NCBI GenBank assembly: GCA_003488465.1
Contig: DNLN01000018.1
Location: 3,938-23,385 of the forward strand
Length of the DNA: 19,448 nucleotides
DNA from: Sutterella sp.
Lineage (GTDB): Bacteria > Pseudomonadota > Gammaproteobacteria > Burkholderiales > Burkholderiaceae_F
Reading direction: 5' to 3'
The translations under genes were made by a program, and so were the position numbers. The first letter of the stretch is position 1. Each line of letters opens with the position of its first letter. The notes beneath the pieces are model-generated. The model had not been told where the DNA came from. It was given only the letters and a program-made list of their open reading frames with translations, and did no database searches. Shown piece by piece: positions 1 to 7,805 of the stretch.

Positions 1-16
1 AAATGGTGATTCGATC

Positions 17-763
17 TCAGACGACGAACGGCTTTAATCCCTGCCAGATCATGTAAAGGCACATCCCAAGCAGCATCGTGAAAATGATCTTGCGAAAGAG
101 ACCGGCCGACACACGATGGAATGCGTACGAGCCACAGGCCACGCCAAGGAAAATACCGGGCAAAAGCCAAACCGCTTCCTTGATGGCTCCAGCCATCGCG
201 GCGCCACCCACAACATAGGTGGCAATCGAAACAATGTTGTTGAAAAAGAAGAACAGGATGCAGGTTGCTCTGATCTGGCTTGCCGACAGATCGCTGTAGG
301 CCGTGTACAGGATCAGAGGAGGCCCTCCCATGCCTGTCGTGATCGACATCAGCCCGCAGGCCGAACCGGTGATCGCGGAATTTCTGGGAGAGATCGGAAT
401 CTTGACCTTGAAGGTCTGCATGACGATCAGGGAAATCAAGAGCAAAACGCCAATAAACATTCTCAGACCGTCCGGAGTGATTGCGTCGTAAACGAAAAAG
501 CCGATCGGCTGGCTCACGATCGCCCCGACAAACATCCAGAACACCGTCTGATGATGAGCCTGCCTGAAAACAAAGAGGCTCTGCCAGGTGTTCGAGCACA
601 GCGACAGGAACACCATCATGAGCACGACGAGTTTGGGATCGTAGAAAAACATGAGCAGCGGCGCTGCGATGATCACCAGGCCAAAACCGGTGATCGCCTG
701 CAAAAAGGCGGCGGTAAACACGCAGACAATCGGCGGCAGATGCGCCACTAGGGTCTCAAGCAA
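17..763 (-). CDS. TauE/SafE family membrane permease (putative sulfite/organosulfur exporter)
   Basis: This is an integral inner-membrane protein of 248 residues, the usual length for the TauE/SafE family (anion or organosulfur export and similar transport). Almost the whole chain is hydrophobic, with about eight membrane segments. It shows the family's internal two-fold repeat: a GFG motif near residues 26-28 and a matching GMGGPP motif near 144-149, each in a helix-breaking segment. The start is a TTG codon, chosen because a GAGAG element sits six bases upstream and because it gives the full first helix (residues 9-30). A GTG five codons later is the alternative. It runs away from the tRNA gene, and no partner gene is visible inside the window. 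The family is confident from motif and topology, but the substrate is unknown; many members carry this name without a tested function. Confidence 0.85.
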   Translation of the reverse strand: MLETLVAHLPPIVCVFTAAFLQAITGFGLVIIAAPLLMFFYDPKLVVLMMVFLSLCSNTWQSLFVFRQAHHQTVFWMFVGAIVSQPIGFFVYDAITPDGLRMFIGVLLLISLIVMQTFKVKIPISPRNSAITGSACGLMSITTGMGGPPLILYTAYSDLSASQIRATCILFFFFNNIVSIATYVVGGAAMAGAIKEAVWLLPGIFLGVACGSYAFHRVSAGLFRKIIFTMLLGMCLYMIWQGLKPFVV

Positions 764-900
764 CTTGGTCTCTCAGAAACTCAGAAAATAACTGCGACAG
801 ATTATGGCGCTGCTTTCGGCCTCTTCCGAGCCTCAGAAAAATTCTCTGATCCGCTATTGCCAAATCTACGGAAGTCTGTGTACAATGCACCCCCTCGATT
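764..900. other. Short intergenic region with CTCAGAAA repeats
   Basis: This gap lies between the exporter start and the tRNA. It holds a tandem pair of CTCAGAAA at 772-779 and 780-787, with a third copy at 832-839. A short dyad (TCAGA...TCTGA) overlaps the third copy. The tRNA promoter lies at 857-886. I see no open reading frame with coding character here. Confidence 0.5.
857..886 (+). promoter_or_regulatory. Promoter of tRNA-Val
   Basis: A -35 element TTGCCA at 857-862 and a -10 element TACAAT at 881-886 are separated by 18 bases. The tRNA begins 14 bases after the -10 box, so transcription would start a few bases before the mature 5' end. The fit to the sigma-70 consensus is good and the position directly before a tRNA supports it. 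Confidence 0.65.
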
Positions 901-975
901 GCGCGGTTAGCTCAGCGGTAGAGCATCGTCTTCACACGGCGGGGGTCACTGGTTCGAACCCAGTACCGCGCACCA
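901..975 (+). tRNA. tRNA-Val (anticodon CAC)
   Basis: All four arms fold without a mismatch. The acceptor stem pairs 901-907 with 965-971, and the D stem pairs 910-913 with 921-924. The anticodon stem pairs 926-930 with 938-942 around the loop TTCACAC. The T stem pairs 948-952 with 960-964 around the loop TTCGAAC. Loop positions 34-36 are CAC (933-935), reading GTG valine codons. The discriminator base is A (972) and the CCA end is encoded at 973-975. It has its own promoter and terminator, so it is a single-gene transcription unit. Confidence 0.97.
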
Positions 976-990
976 ATTCATCGAAAAATG

Positions 991-1012
991 GCAGCCTCGA
1001 GCTGCTTTTTTT
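991..1012 (+). terminator. Intrinsic terminator of tRNA-Val
   Basis: A GCAGC/GCTGC stem (991-995 with 1001-1005) around a five-base loop is followed directly by seven T (1006-1012) and preceded by a run of A at 984-988. This is a textbook rho-independent terminator 15 bases after the tRNA CCA end. The A-run on the upstream side would let it work weakly on the minus strand too. Confidence 0.85.
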
Positions 1013-1046
1013 GTCCCTGCCCTTGTATCGGCCGCCCCCAAAAGCA

Positions 1047-1099
1047 AATTCTCCAGGAACTGCCTGTCGTCCAGTGGCAAGAACTCGAGTCGGAGAATT
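1047..1099 (-). terminator. Possible terminator of the diguanylate cyclase gene
   Basis: A perfect eight-base inverted repeat, AATTCTCC at 1047-1054 and GGAGAATT at 1092-1099, lies just after the stop codon of the minus-strand cyclase gene. The enclosed sequence can form an inner TGCC/GGCA pairing. Read on the minus strand the stem is followed by a T-rich stretch interrupted by GC, so the U-tract is imperfect. The loop is long, hence low confidence. Confidence 0.4.
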
Positions 1100-1108
1100 C
1101 GTCCGAAT

Positions 1109-3265
1109 TTAGAGCCGCGCCTCCATGTTGCCTGAGCGCAGTCCCTTGCTGTGGTAGTACGCCTTCTTGTCCTCGTACATTCGCACATCAGCTTCGCGCT
1201 CCATCTGCTCAAGCGAGAGTTCAGGAGAGTCCTTGGCATACACGCAGCCGACCGACACTGAGATGCCAGGGCAATACTCGCCCTTGGCGCGGGCAAACTC
1301 CGCCTTGAGATTGCTCATCACCGACTCGAGCTGTTCGTCGGGGATATTGAGCAGTGCGGCAAACTCGTCACCACCGATGCGAAACACCGTTCCGAATGGC
1401 ATAAGAACACTTCGCATGCATGCGGCCGCCATGACAATCATCTCGTCACCAGCAACATGCCCAAAGCCATCGTTCATGCGCTTGAGCCCATTCAGATCCA
1501 TCTGGACAAAAGCAAAGTCCGATGGGATCGGACTGCCGCGCAGGTTGTCCATGTATTCATCAAATGCGCGGCGATTGCCGAGATTTGTCATCTTGTCAAC
1601 ACGCGCCATGACCGCCAGCAGGGACACTTCCCTGCGCTTGACGGACACCCTGATCAGCAGATGCACCACGATAGCGAAAATCAGGGCGCAAACCAGAATC
1701 GAAACCATCAGGTTGTCAAGCACGATGTCCAGGAACGTAACCTGGTGGCTGGGCTGATAAGGCAGCGTGTGATAAAGCGAAAAGGCCGGCCCGAGGAGAT
1801 CGATCCCGTGATCGAGAATCTGCAGCGTATCAGTGCTTGACCTCGTTGCAGCAAACCCCAGAGCCACATCGCCGGGAATCTGAAGAGCCGCCAGGCTCCT
1901 GTACCTGAACTTGTTGCCGAGAACCAAATTGACGCGCAGCCCGTTGACGAGAGCCGCGTCGGCCTTCTTTGCAATCACCGCATCGAGGCACTCGTCAATG
2001 GTGTCGTAGTACTGGACCTTGTTGCCCGCATACCAGAGATCCTTGAACGAGGTAAGCAGCAGATTAGTCTTGGGAATGGCAAAGACCGCTTTAGTCAAAT
2101 CGGGCTGCTTGCCCTGGTAGACCACATCCAAGTAGGTGTTGATGACCGGAGCGCTCGGATTGAACTTGTATTTCTCGGCGACCCAGAAATTGACATGCGC
2201 AGGGAAGGCAACATCGACCTCATGATTGTTCAGAGCTGTGAGCAGGTCGGAAAAATCGCTGTATCCCTTGTAGACAGGTTCCACTCCGTGAATTTTGAGG
2301 ACATTGAAAACCGCAGAAACGACATCGCGAACAAGTCCGGTGGCTCGCCCGTCCGCATCGGTTCCCGAATAGGGCAGATAATTGTTGTGATAGCCGATGA
2401 TGATCTTCTTATGTCTTTCAACCCAGCGCCTCTCCCTCTCGCTCAATGTCGTGCTGACGGCAGTGCGTCGGAAATAACGGGCCGTAAGGTCCGAAAGCAA
2501 TTTGGGGTTTTGCTGCAAAAGCCGATCCTGGGCCTCCTCCAGATCAATCAGCAGATCCGGGCGAGTTTTTGCAATGCAAACAAAAAAGTCACTCGCCCCG
2601 ATATCAAGGTAGGCATCAAGCCCGCCCTCGGCACTGGACGTGGCTTCCTCAATCAGGGCGACATCAATTTTGCCCTCTCTCAAGGCCAAATCCCGATCCG
2701 GCGTGTTCTTGAAGACCACCAGTTCCGCATCAACCCGGTGTGCCGAGAGATATCCCTGCACCAGAGTTTTCATATTGCCCTCGAGAGCCCCGATTTTCTT
2801 TCCGTTCAGCGTCGCCGGATCTTCGGTGAGACTATCGTCTGAAGATCGCTTGAACAGATAGTACGGGGTGTGCCCCATGGGCAGAGTGGGGTAGTAGATC
2901 AGATCAGCTCGCGAAGCACTGTAGGCAAGGCCGGTGAGCAGATCGATCTCCCCCTTGAGCAGTTTGCCGTACAGATCTGCAAAGTTGCCGTAGACATATC
3001 TGTACTCCCAGTTTGTGATGCGCTTGAGCCGCTGCAGATACTCGTAGGAGTACCCAGCCTTGACGGCGCCCGGCGTCGCGCCGATTTGAAAGGCATTGTC
3101 CTCGTAATAGCCGACGCGCACGACCTTGATCCCCATGTCGTCCTCGGCAAGGCACTCCGATGGCATGACAAACGCCAGCAGTCCGATCAGAATCAGACAG
3201 ACTTGCAGGAGCAAACTGATACTGCGATATCTCCTGACCCACGCAGTATGGCAATTCCTCGTCAC
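1109..3265 (-). CDS. Diguanylate cyclase with two periplasmic substrate-binding (Venus flytrap) sensor domains
   Basis: Predicted to make cyclic-di-GMP in the cytoplasm in response to a periplasmic ligand. In order: signal/anchor segment (residues 15-40), a first SBP_bac_3-like domain (about 45-270), a second (about 285-510), one membrane helix (about 518-540), then a GGDEF domain (about 555-710). The GGDEF domain has the DKMTNLGNR entry motif, metal-binding D590, N598/D599 and an intact GGDEF at 631-635, so it should be active. The allosteric RxxD inhibition site expected just upstream of GGDEF is absent (MPFG there). Start is GTG with a strong AGGAGA five bases before it. It is divergent from the phosphodiesterase gene at 3589, whose sensor half is clearly paralogous. 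The ligand is unknown; amino acids are common for this domain type. Class is certain; the signal is not. Confidence 0.93.
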   Translation of the reverse strand: MTRNCHTAWVRRYRSISLLLQVCLILIGLLAFVMPSECLAEDDMGIKVVRVGYYEDNAFQIGATPGAVKAGYSYEYLQRLKRITNWEYRYVYGNFADLYGKLLKGEIDLLTGLAYSASRADLIYYPTLPMGHTPYYLFKRSSDDSLTEDPATLNGKKIGALEGNMKTLVQGYLSAHRVDAELVVFKNTPDRDLALREGKIDVALIEEATSSAEGGLDAYLDIGASDFFVCIAKTRPDLLIDLEEAQDRLLQQNPKLLSDLTARYFRRTAVSTTLSERERRWVERHKKIIIGYHNNYLPYSGTDADGRATGLVRDVVSAVFNVLKIHGVEPVYKGYSDFSDLLTALNNHEVDVAFPAHVNFWVAEKYKFNPSAPVINTYLDVVYQGKQPDLTKAVFAIPKTNLLLTSFKDLWYAGNKVQYYDTIDECLDAVIAKKADAALVNGLRVNLVLGNKFRYRSLAALQIPGDVALGFAATRSSTDTLQILDHGIDLLGPAFSLYHTLPYQPSHQVTFLDIVLDNLMVSILVCALIFAIVVHLLIRVSVKRREVSLLAVMARVDKMTNLGNRRAFDEYMDNLRGSPIPSDFAFVQMDLNGLKRMNDGFGHVAGDEMIVMAAACMRSVLMPFGTVFRIGGDEFAALLNIPDEQLESVMSNLKAEFARAKGEYCPGISVSVGCVYAKDSPELSLEQMEREADVRMYEDKKAYYHSKGLRSGNMEARL

Positions 3266-3588
3266 GTGAATCTCCTCGGTCAGAATCTGGTGATACCGGC
3301 TACCTCTCCTTCCCGAAAACTGAGTCAGGATGAAAAGGTTGGGGACACCCGTTCAGTTTCTGATTATAGATCCACGAGTTAAACCTGATTCTCAAAACGC
3401 CCCGATGAGTCTTCGCTGGAGCAAAGCACAAAATCAGAACAGCCGATAAAATGACAGTCAAGTCGTTACAAAAACTCCACAGGCCCCCTGAAGAGTTGAT
3501 CAAGGAAGGCTCATCGGTTCCCTCCGGCTGGGAGCCAGAGCCCAAGGATTCAAGGATGTCTGTCCAAAACGAACACAAACGGTAAGCG
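3266..3588. other. Divergent intergenic region between the cyclic-di-GMP genes
   Basis: These 323 bases separate the start codons of the cyclase and phosphodiesterase genes and must carry both promoters. On the minus strand there is a perfect TATAAT at 3368-3363. On the plus side a GC-rich hairpin, GGTTCCC at 3516-3522 with GGGAGCC at 3530-3536 (one G-T pair), lies 50 bases before the phosphodiesterase start and would be in its leader. I looked for the conserved motifs of a cyclic-di-GMP riboswitch and did not find them. No convincing gene lies here. Confidence 0.5.
3363..3391 (-). promoter_or_regulatory. Candidate promoter of the diguanylate cyclase gene
   Basis: The minus strand has a consensus -10 TATAAT (3368-3363) with GAATCA 17 bases upstream (3391-3386) as a poor -35. 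Transcription would start near 3356 and give a leader of about 90 bases before the GTG start. The perfect -10 is the evidence. The weak -35 suggests dependence on an activator or simply a weak promoter. Confidence 0.4.
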
Positions 3589-6495
3589 ATGCTCATACCA
3601 AACAAAAAGAACTTTCTGCTCTTGCTTTGCACGGCTCTTTTGCTGCAATTGCTCGCCGTCTTCTCCGTTTGTCTGGCCGCCGAACCCAAGGTTGTGCGTG
3701 TTGGCTGGTATGAGTCAGCCTGGCATCGCACCGATTCCTTCGGACGCCGCTCCGGCTACGGGTATGAATATCAGCAGCGCATCGCTGCCTACACCGGCTG
3801 GAAATACGAATATGTCGAGGGCAGCTGGTCGCAACTTTATGAGAAGCTGCTCGCTGGCGAGATCGATCTGCTGAGCGATGTGTCCTATACCGAGGAGCGG
3901 GCCGAGAAGCTTCTGTTTTCCTCTCACGCCATGGGGGCCGAGGATTACCACATCTTCATTTCGCCCTCCAACACCAAAATCCGGCCCGATGACTATTCGA
4001 CGATGAACGGCAAGACCGTAGCCGTGAACAAGAACAGCATTCAGGAAAAGCTTTTCAGAGCATGGGCTGAAGCAAACGATGTCCACCCCCGCATCGTCCA
4101 GGTGACGGAAAATGTGTCCAAGCTTCTGGAGAAGCTTTTCGATGGCACTTTCGACATGCTGGTGACTCTGGACACATACGGCAACATGGCCAATGTGCTT
4201 CCAGTTGTCAAAATCGGCTCTGCGGAATCCTTCTTCGGTATCAACAAAAATCGGCCCGACCTTAAAAAAGAGGCTGACGGAGCCATGGGGCGCATCCTGG
4301 ACAGCAACCGCAATTTCAACCAGGAGCTCACGCAGAAGTTCAACAAGGCCAACGCACTCAACAGTTTCCTCTCCGTCGAAGAACGTGATTGGCTCTCCGA
4401 AAACAAGGTCATCCGCATCGGTTACCAGAACCACCTTCTGCCGTTCTGCGCAGCGGAGGAGCCGAGCCAGAAACTAACTGGTGCACTCAAGGATTTCCTT
4501 GAATTTGCCGAACACGCTCCAAAGAATGCCAAGCTGAAGTTCCAAACCCGCGCCTTTGACGACACACAGGCCGCTCTTGCAGCGCTCTCCAGGGGTGAAA
4601 TCGACTGCGTCTTTCCGGCCAGTCTCTCTCCCTATGATGCCGAGCAAGCGAACGTTCTCGTCACCGATCCGCTGATCCAGACGGAAATCTATGTTGCGGT
4701 TCGCGCCGACAACCGTCTGGAAATAACCTCCCAGCGCCCAGTTAAGGTTGCCATTTCCAAGGGTGACCCAGGGTACGGAACCTTCCTCAAGGACAACTTC
4801 CCGAAGTGGAGGATCGTTCAGTACGACAGTATTGTCGCCGCATTCGAAGCCGTAGCCCACGGCGAAGCCGACTGTACACTGGTGCGCAACTACCGCGTCA
4901 ACCGCGTCAACGACAACCTCCGACTGAACCGGCTGCTGCTGTTCACGACCGACAGAACCTCTGACATGTCCTTCGCCATCCGCAAGGATGACATCAGCCT
5001 TTATTCCATTTTCAACAAGATCATTCATTTGGTGCGCGACACCTCACTTAATTCCTCCCTGATCAGCTACGGATATGAGGAGAACAAGGTCACCTTCTCC
5101 GATTACCTAAGGGACAACCTGATCTATGTCATCCTCGCCATCTCCGCAATCTTCACCCTGTTCATATGGATGCAGTTCCGAAACATGCGCGCCAGGGCGG
5201 ATGCGAGGGAGCGGGAGCGGATCATCGCCCAGACCGAACACGACGATCTGACCGGCCTTTATCACTGGAACTACTTCCTGCTGTATGTCAATCAGATCTA
5301 CAGCACCAATGTGAATCGACCGATGGACGCCGTCATCATGAATATCGAGCGGTTCCGTTCGGTGAACTCACTGCACGGACGCGCATTCGGAGATCGGGTT
5401 CTGAGCGAGATAGGCTCGCAGATCGAAGAGTTCGTTAAAGCGACCGGCGGCATTGCCAGCCGCTCCGAAGCCGACCATTTCAACGTCTACTGTCCGCAAA
5501 GGGATGACTGGCAGAAGCAGCTTGAAACGTTCCAAAGGCGCATTAGCAGTCTGTTCCCCAACGCCAGCATTCACCTTCGCATGGGCGTGAAGCACTCGCA
5601 AAAGAAGATGCAGCCCATTGCACAATTTGACTGCGCCCGCATCGCAAGCAAGAAGTTACGCGGCAACTATGCGACTCAGGCTGTCATCTATGACGACACG
5701 ATGGCACAGAACGAGGATCGCGACCAGAGACTGCTCAACGACCTGAGCCACGCCCTCGAGAACAACGAGTTCAAGGTGTTCTACCAGCCCAAATACGACA
5801 TTCAGGGCTGGCGTCCGCAACTCAAGAGCGCCGAAGCCTTGGTTCGCTGGCGCCACCCCGAACTCGGAATGCTTCCGCCCAACGTCTTTGTTCCGCTCTT
5901 CGAGCGCACGGGCAGAATCACCGAGCTCGACGTCTACGTTTGGAACGAAACGGCTAGACAGATTGCCGAATGGAGCAAGATTCACGGCATGACCCTGCCC
6001 GTCTCGGTCAATCTCTCTCGCGCAGACATGTTTGATCCGCACCTTGTGGCCACACTCGACTCCATCGTGGAACGCCACGGAATCAAGACAGCGGATCTGA
6101 AGCTTGAAGTGACCGAATCGGCCTACACCAACAATCCCGAACAGATGATGAAAATCATCGGGGAGTTGCGCAATCGCGGCTACCGGATCGAAATGGACGA
6201 CTTCGGCTCGGGCTACTCCTCGCTCAACATGCTCTCGTCCATCCCGATCGACGTACTCAAGATGGACATCGCATTCATCCGCAACATCGAGCGCAGCGAA
6301 AAGGATTTCCACCTGGTCAAGCTCGTCGTGGACATTGCCCGCTCGCTGAAGCTCTCCGTTGTCGCCGAAGGCGTGGAAACCGAAGGGCAACTCAATCTGC
6401 TTCGCAAAGTCGGATGCAACATCGTTCAGGGGTACTACTTCTCCCGTCCGCTGCCTGCTGACGACTTCGAGCGGCTCATCATCGGAAAGGCTTAG
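3589..6495 (+). CDS. Cyclic-di-GMP phosphodiesterase (degenerate GGDEF + EAL) with two periplasmic substrate-binding sensor domains
   Basis: Predicted to hydrolyse cyclic-di-GMP under control of a periplasmic ligand. The 968 residues comprise a signal/anchor (7-31), two SBP_bac_3-like domains (about 35-255 and 275-495), a membrane helix (about 509-530), a GGDEF-like domain (about 545-690) and an EAL domain (about 715-965). The GGDEF position reads EADHF (627-631), so cyclase activity is lost; such domains often become regulatory. The EAL domain keeps its catalytic set: Q733, E749 (EAL 749-751), N808, E840, D870-D871, K891, E927/E930 and Q947. The ribosome-binding site is weak; the ATG is chosen because it leads straight into the signal sequence. 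The first sensor domain matches that of the divergent cyclase motif by motif (VVRVGWYES versus VVRVGYYED; LLAGEIDLL versus LLKGEIDLL). Confidence 0.94.
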   Translation: MLIPNKKNFLLLLCTALLLQLLAVFSVCLAAEPKVVRVGWYESAWHRTDSFGRRSGYGYEYQQRIAAYTGWKYEYVEGSWSQLYEKLLAGEIDLLSDVSYTEERAEKLLFSSHAMGAEDYHIFISPSNTKIRPDDYSTMNGKTVAVNKNSIQEKLFRAWAEANDVHPRIVQVTENVSKLLEKLFDGTFDMLVTLDTYGNMANVLPVVKIGSAESFFGINKNRPDLKKEADGAMGRILDSNRNFNQELTQKFNKANALNSFLSVEERDWLSENKVIRIGYQNHLLPFCAAEEPSQKLTGALKDFLEFAEHAPKNAKLKFQTRAFDDTQAALAALSRGEIDCVFPASLSPYDAEQANVLVTDPLIQTEIYVAVRADNRLEITSQRPVKVAISKGDPGYGTFLKDNFPKWRIVQYDSIVAAFEAVAHGEADCTLVRNYRVNRVNDNLRLNRLLLFTTDRTSDMSFAIRKDDISLYSIFNKIIHLVRDTSLNSSLISYGYEENKVTFSDYLRDNLIYVILAISAIFTLFIWMQFRNMRARADARERERIIAQTEHDDLTGLYHWNYFLLYVNQIYSTNVNRPMDAVIMNIERFRSVNSLHGRAFGDRVLSEIGSQIEEFVKATGGIASRSEADHFNVYCPQRDDWQKQLETFQRRISSLFPNASIHLRMGVKHSQKKMQPIAQFDCARIASKKLRGNYATQAVIYDDTMAQNEDRDQRLLNDLSHALENNEFKVFYQPKYDIQGWRPQLKSAEALVRWRHPELGMLPPNVFVPLFERTGRITELDVYVWNETARQIAEWSKIHGMTLPVSVNLSRADMFDPHLVATLDSIVERHGIKTADLKLEVTESAYTNNPEQMMKIIGELRNRGYRIEMDDFGSGYSSLNMLSSIPIDVLKMDIAFIRNIERSEKDFHLVKLVVDIARSLKLSVVAEGVETEGQLNLLRKVGCNIVQGYYFSRPLPADDFERLIIGKA

Positions 6496-6517
6496 GATTT
6501 TCTGCAAGCCAGACCGC

Positions 6518-6541
6518 AGGCCGGGACTCTCATCCCGGCCT
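6518..6541 (+). terminator. Terminator hairpin after the phosphodiesterase gene
   Basis: A perfect nine-pair stem, AGGCCGGGA at 6518-6526 with TCCCGGCCT at 6533-6541, closes a six-base loop 23 bases after the stop codon. Only two more T follow before a G, so the U-tract is short. The strong GC stem and position support a terminator separating this gene from the ruv operon. Confidence 0.65.
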
Positions 6542-6573
6542 TTGTGTTCCGAACCGCGCACCATCCTCTCGGG

Positions 6574-6579
6574 TACAAT
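6574..6579 (+). promoter_or_regulatory. Candidate -10 element of the ruv operon
   Basis: TACAAT lies 31 bases before the GTG start chosen for ruvC. Transcription from here would begin near 6586, which excludes an upstream in-frame GTG at 6544 as the start. No good -35 box sits at the right distance (GAACCG at 17 bases), so confidence is modest. No LexA-type box is apparent. Confidence 0.4.
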
Positions 6580-6609
6580 CCTCGCCTGATCAAAGAACCA
6601 AAGTTAACC

Positions 6610-7206
6610 GTGTCCGACTCCCTTCGCATTCTCGGCATCGACCCCGGCCTCAATCACACGGGGTTTGGCGTCATCGATGCCGCCGCCAACTCGTTCAAGC
6701 TCGTCACCGCCGGGTGCATTCACGTTCCTCGCGGCGAACTCAGCACTCGGCTCGGACACATTTACCGGGAACTCTCCGCCATCATCGAAGAGACGCATCC
6801 TGACTGCGCCGCGGCGGAAATCATCTTTCTCAACATCAACCCCAGGTCGACACTCCTTCTCGGCCAGGCTAGAGGCGCCGCCATCACGTGCGCTGCGACT
6901 CACGCTCTGCAGGTGCACGAATTCACCCCCTCGGAGATCAAGCTCTCGGTGGTGGGAACTGGCGCCGCACTGAAGAGCCAGATCCAGCACATGGTGATGC
7001 GGCTGCTGAACCTCTCGGAAATGCCGCAGAGCGACGCAGCCGACGCACTTGCCTGCGCCATCACATGCGCCAACGCGATGAAGCTCAAGGGGATTCATGA
7101 GAGCGCCCTGCCCGCCTCCCGCACCGGCGTGCGCTCGCTCTCAAGCCGAGCACACCGGCGAGGCGCCTGGGAGCAATTTGCCAAACACAGGACTCAGCAG
7201 TCATGA
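6610..7206 (+). CDS. ruvC: Crossover junction endodeoxyribonuclease RuvC
   Basis: RuvC is the dimeric nuclease that resolves Holliday junctions by symmetric cuts, acting with RuvAB. The four metal-binding acidic residues are present, counting from the GTG start: D11 (in [12 protein letters not shown]), E70 (AAAEIIF), and D142 and D145 ([13 protein letters not shown]). The [10 protein letters not shown] helix is also conserved. The frame is open further upstream, but the conserved N-terminus starts at 6610 and a -10 element lies between. At 198 residues it is about 25 longer than the E. coli protein, with most of the extra length in a basic C-terminal tail. Its stop overlaps the start of ruvA (ATGA), so the two are translationally coupled. 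Confidence 0.96.
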   Translation: MSDSLRILGIDPGLNHTGFGVIDAAANSFKLVTAGCIHVPRGELSTRLGHIYRELSAIIEETHPDCAAAEIIFLNINPRSTLLLGQARGAAITCAATHALQVHEFTPSEIKLSVVGTGAALKSQIQHMVMRLLNLSEMPQSDAADALACAITCANAMKLKGIHESALPASRTGVRSLSSRAHRRGAWEQFAKHRTQQS

Positions 7207-7781
7207 TCGGACGCATCAGAGGAAAACTCATCGAAAAGAACCCACCCCAGATTCTTGTTGACGCGGGCGGCGTCGGTTATGAAATCGACGTTCCCATGTC
7301 GACCTTCTACAACCTGCCCGAGATCGGCGCAGATGTCACGCTGCTCACGCACTTTGTCGTGCGCGAGGACGCGCAGCTGCTCTACGGTTTTCTTACTGCC
7401 GCAGAACGCAGCGTCTTTCGCCTGCTCATCAAGATCTCCGGAATTGGCGCCCGCACCGCCCTGTCCATCCTTTCGGGCATGACCGTGCAGATGCTCGCCC
7501 AGGCGATCGCCGCGCAGGACAGCGCGATGCTCACCCGCATCCCGGGCATCGGCAAAAAAACAGCCGAGCGCCTGGTTCTTGAACTCAAGGGCAAGCTCGG
7601 CGCAGATCTTGAAGGCGTAAGCCTTGCCGGCGCACAATCCGAAACAAAAAGCGACATCGTCTCTGCGCTCATTGCACTGGGCTATTCGGAGCGCGACTCG
7701 ATTGCTGCGGCCAAGCGGCTGCCCGAGGACATTTCCGTTTCCGAAGGCATTCGTCAGGCCCTAAAATCCCTCTCTCACTAA
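7203..7781 (+). CDS. ruvA: Holliday junction branch migration protein RuvA
   Basis: RuvA binds the four-way junction as a tetramer and loads the RuvB motor. The 192 residues show the expected three domains: an OB fold (1-62) with the acidic pin E55-D56, and a middle domain with two helix-hairpin-helix motifs ([11 protein letters not shown] near 77-87 and [14 protein letters not shown] near 111-124). After a flexible linker comes the small C-terminal RuvB-binding domain (about 147-190). The ATG overlaps the ruvC stop by four bases. It is followed after 24 bases by ruvB. Length and all motifs match the family. Confidence 0.97.
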   Translation: MIGRIRGKLIEKNPPQILVDAGGVGYEIDVPMSTFYNLPEIGADVTLLTHFVVREDAQLLYGFLTAAERSVFRLLIKISGIGARTALSILSGMTVQMLAQAIAAQDSAMLTRIPGIGKKTAERLVLELKGKLGADLEGVSLAGAQSETKSDIVSALIALGYSERDSIAAAKRLPEDISVSEGIRQALKSLSH

Positions 7782-7805
7782 TCGCGTTTTTCCGATCCCG
7801 CTACC

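Noticed and set aside
804-1112. A 102-codon plus-strand frame
   Set aside because: It runs straight through the tRNA-Val gene and its terminator.
3266-3588. A cyclic-di-GMP riboswitch before either cyclic-di-GMP gene
   Set aside because: The conserved GEMM core motifs and tetraloop-receptor pattern are not visible; only a simple GC hairpin is present.
3300-3731. A 143-codon minus-strand frame across the cyclic-di-GMP intergenic region
   Set aside because: It overlaps the start and signal peptide of the phosphodiesterase on the other strand, has mixed composition and no family resemblance.
5656-6564. A 302-codon open frame on the minus strand
   Set aside because: Antisense to the EAL domain, whose catalytic residues are all conserved on the plus strand.
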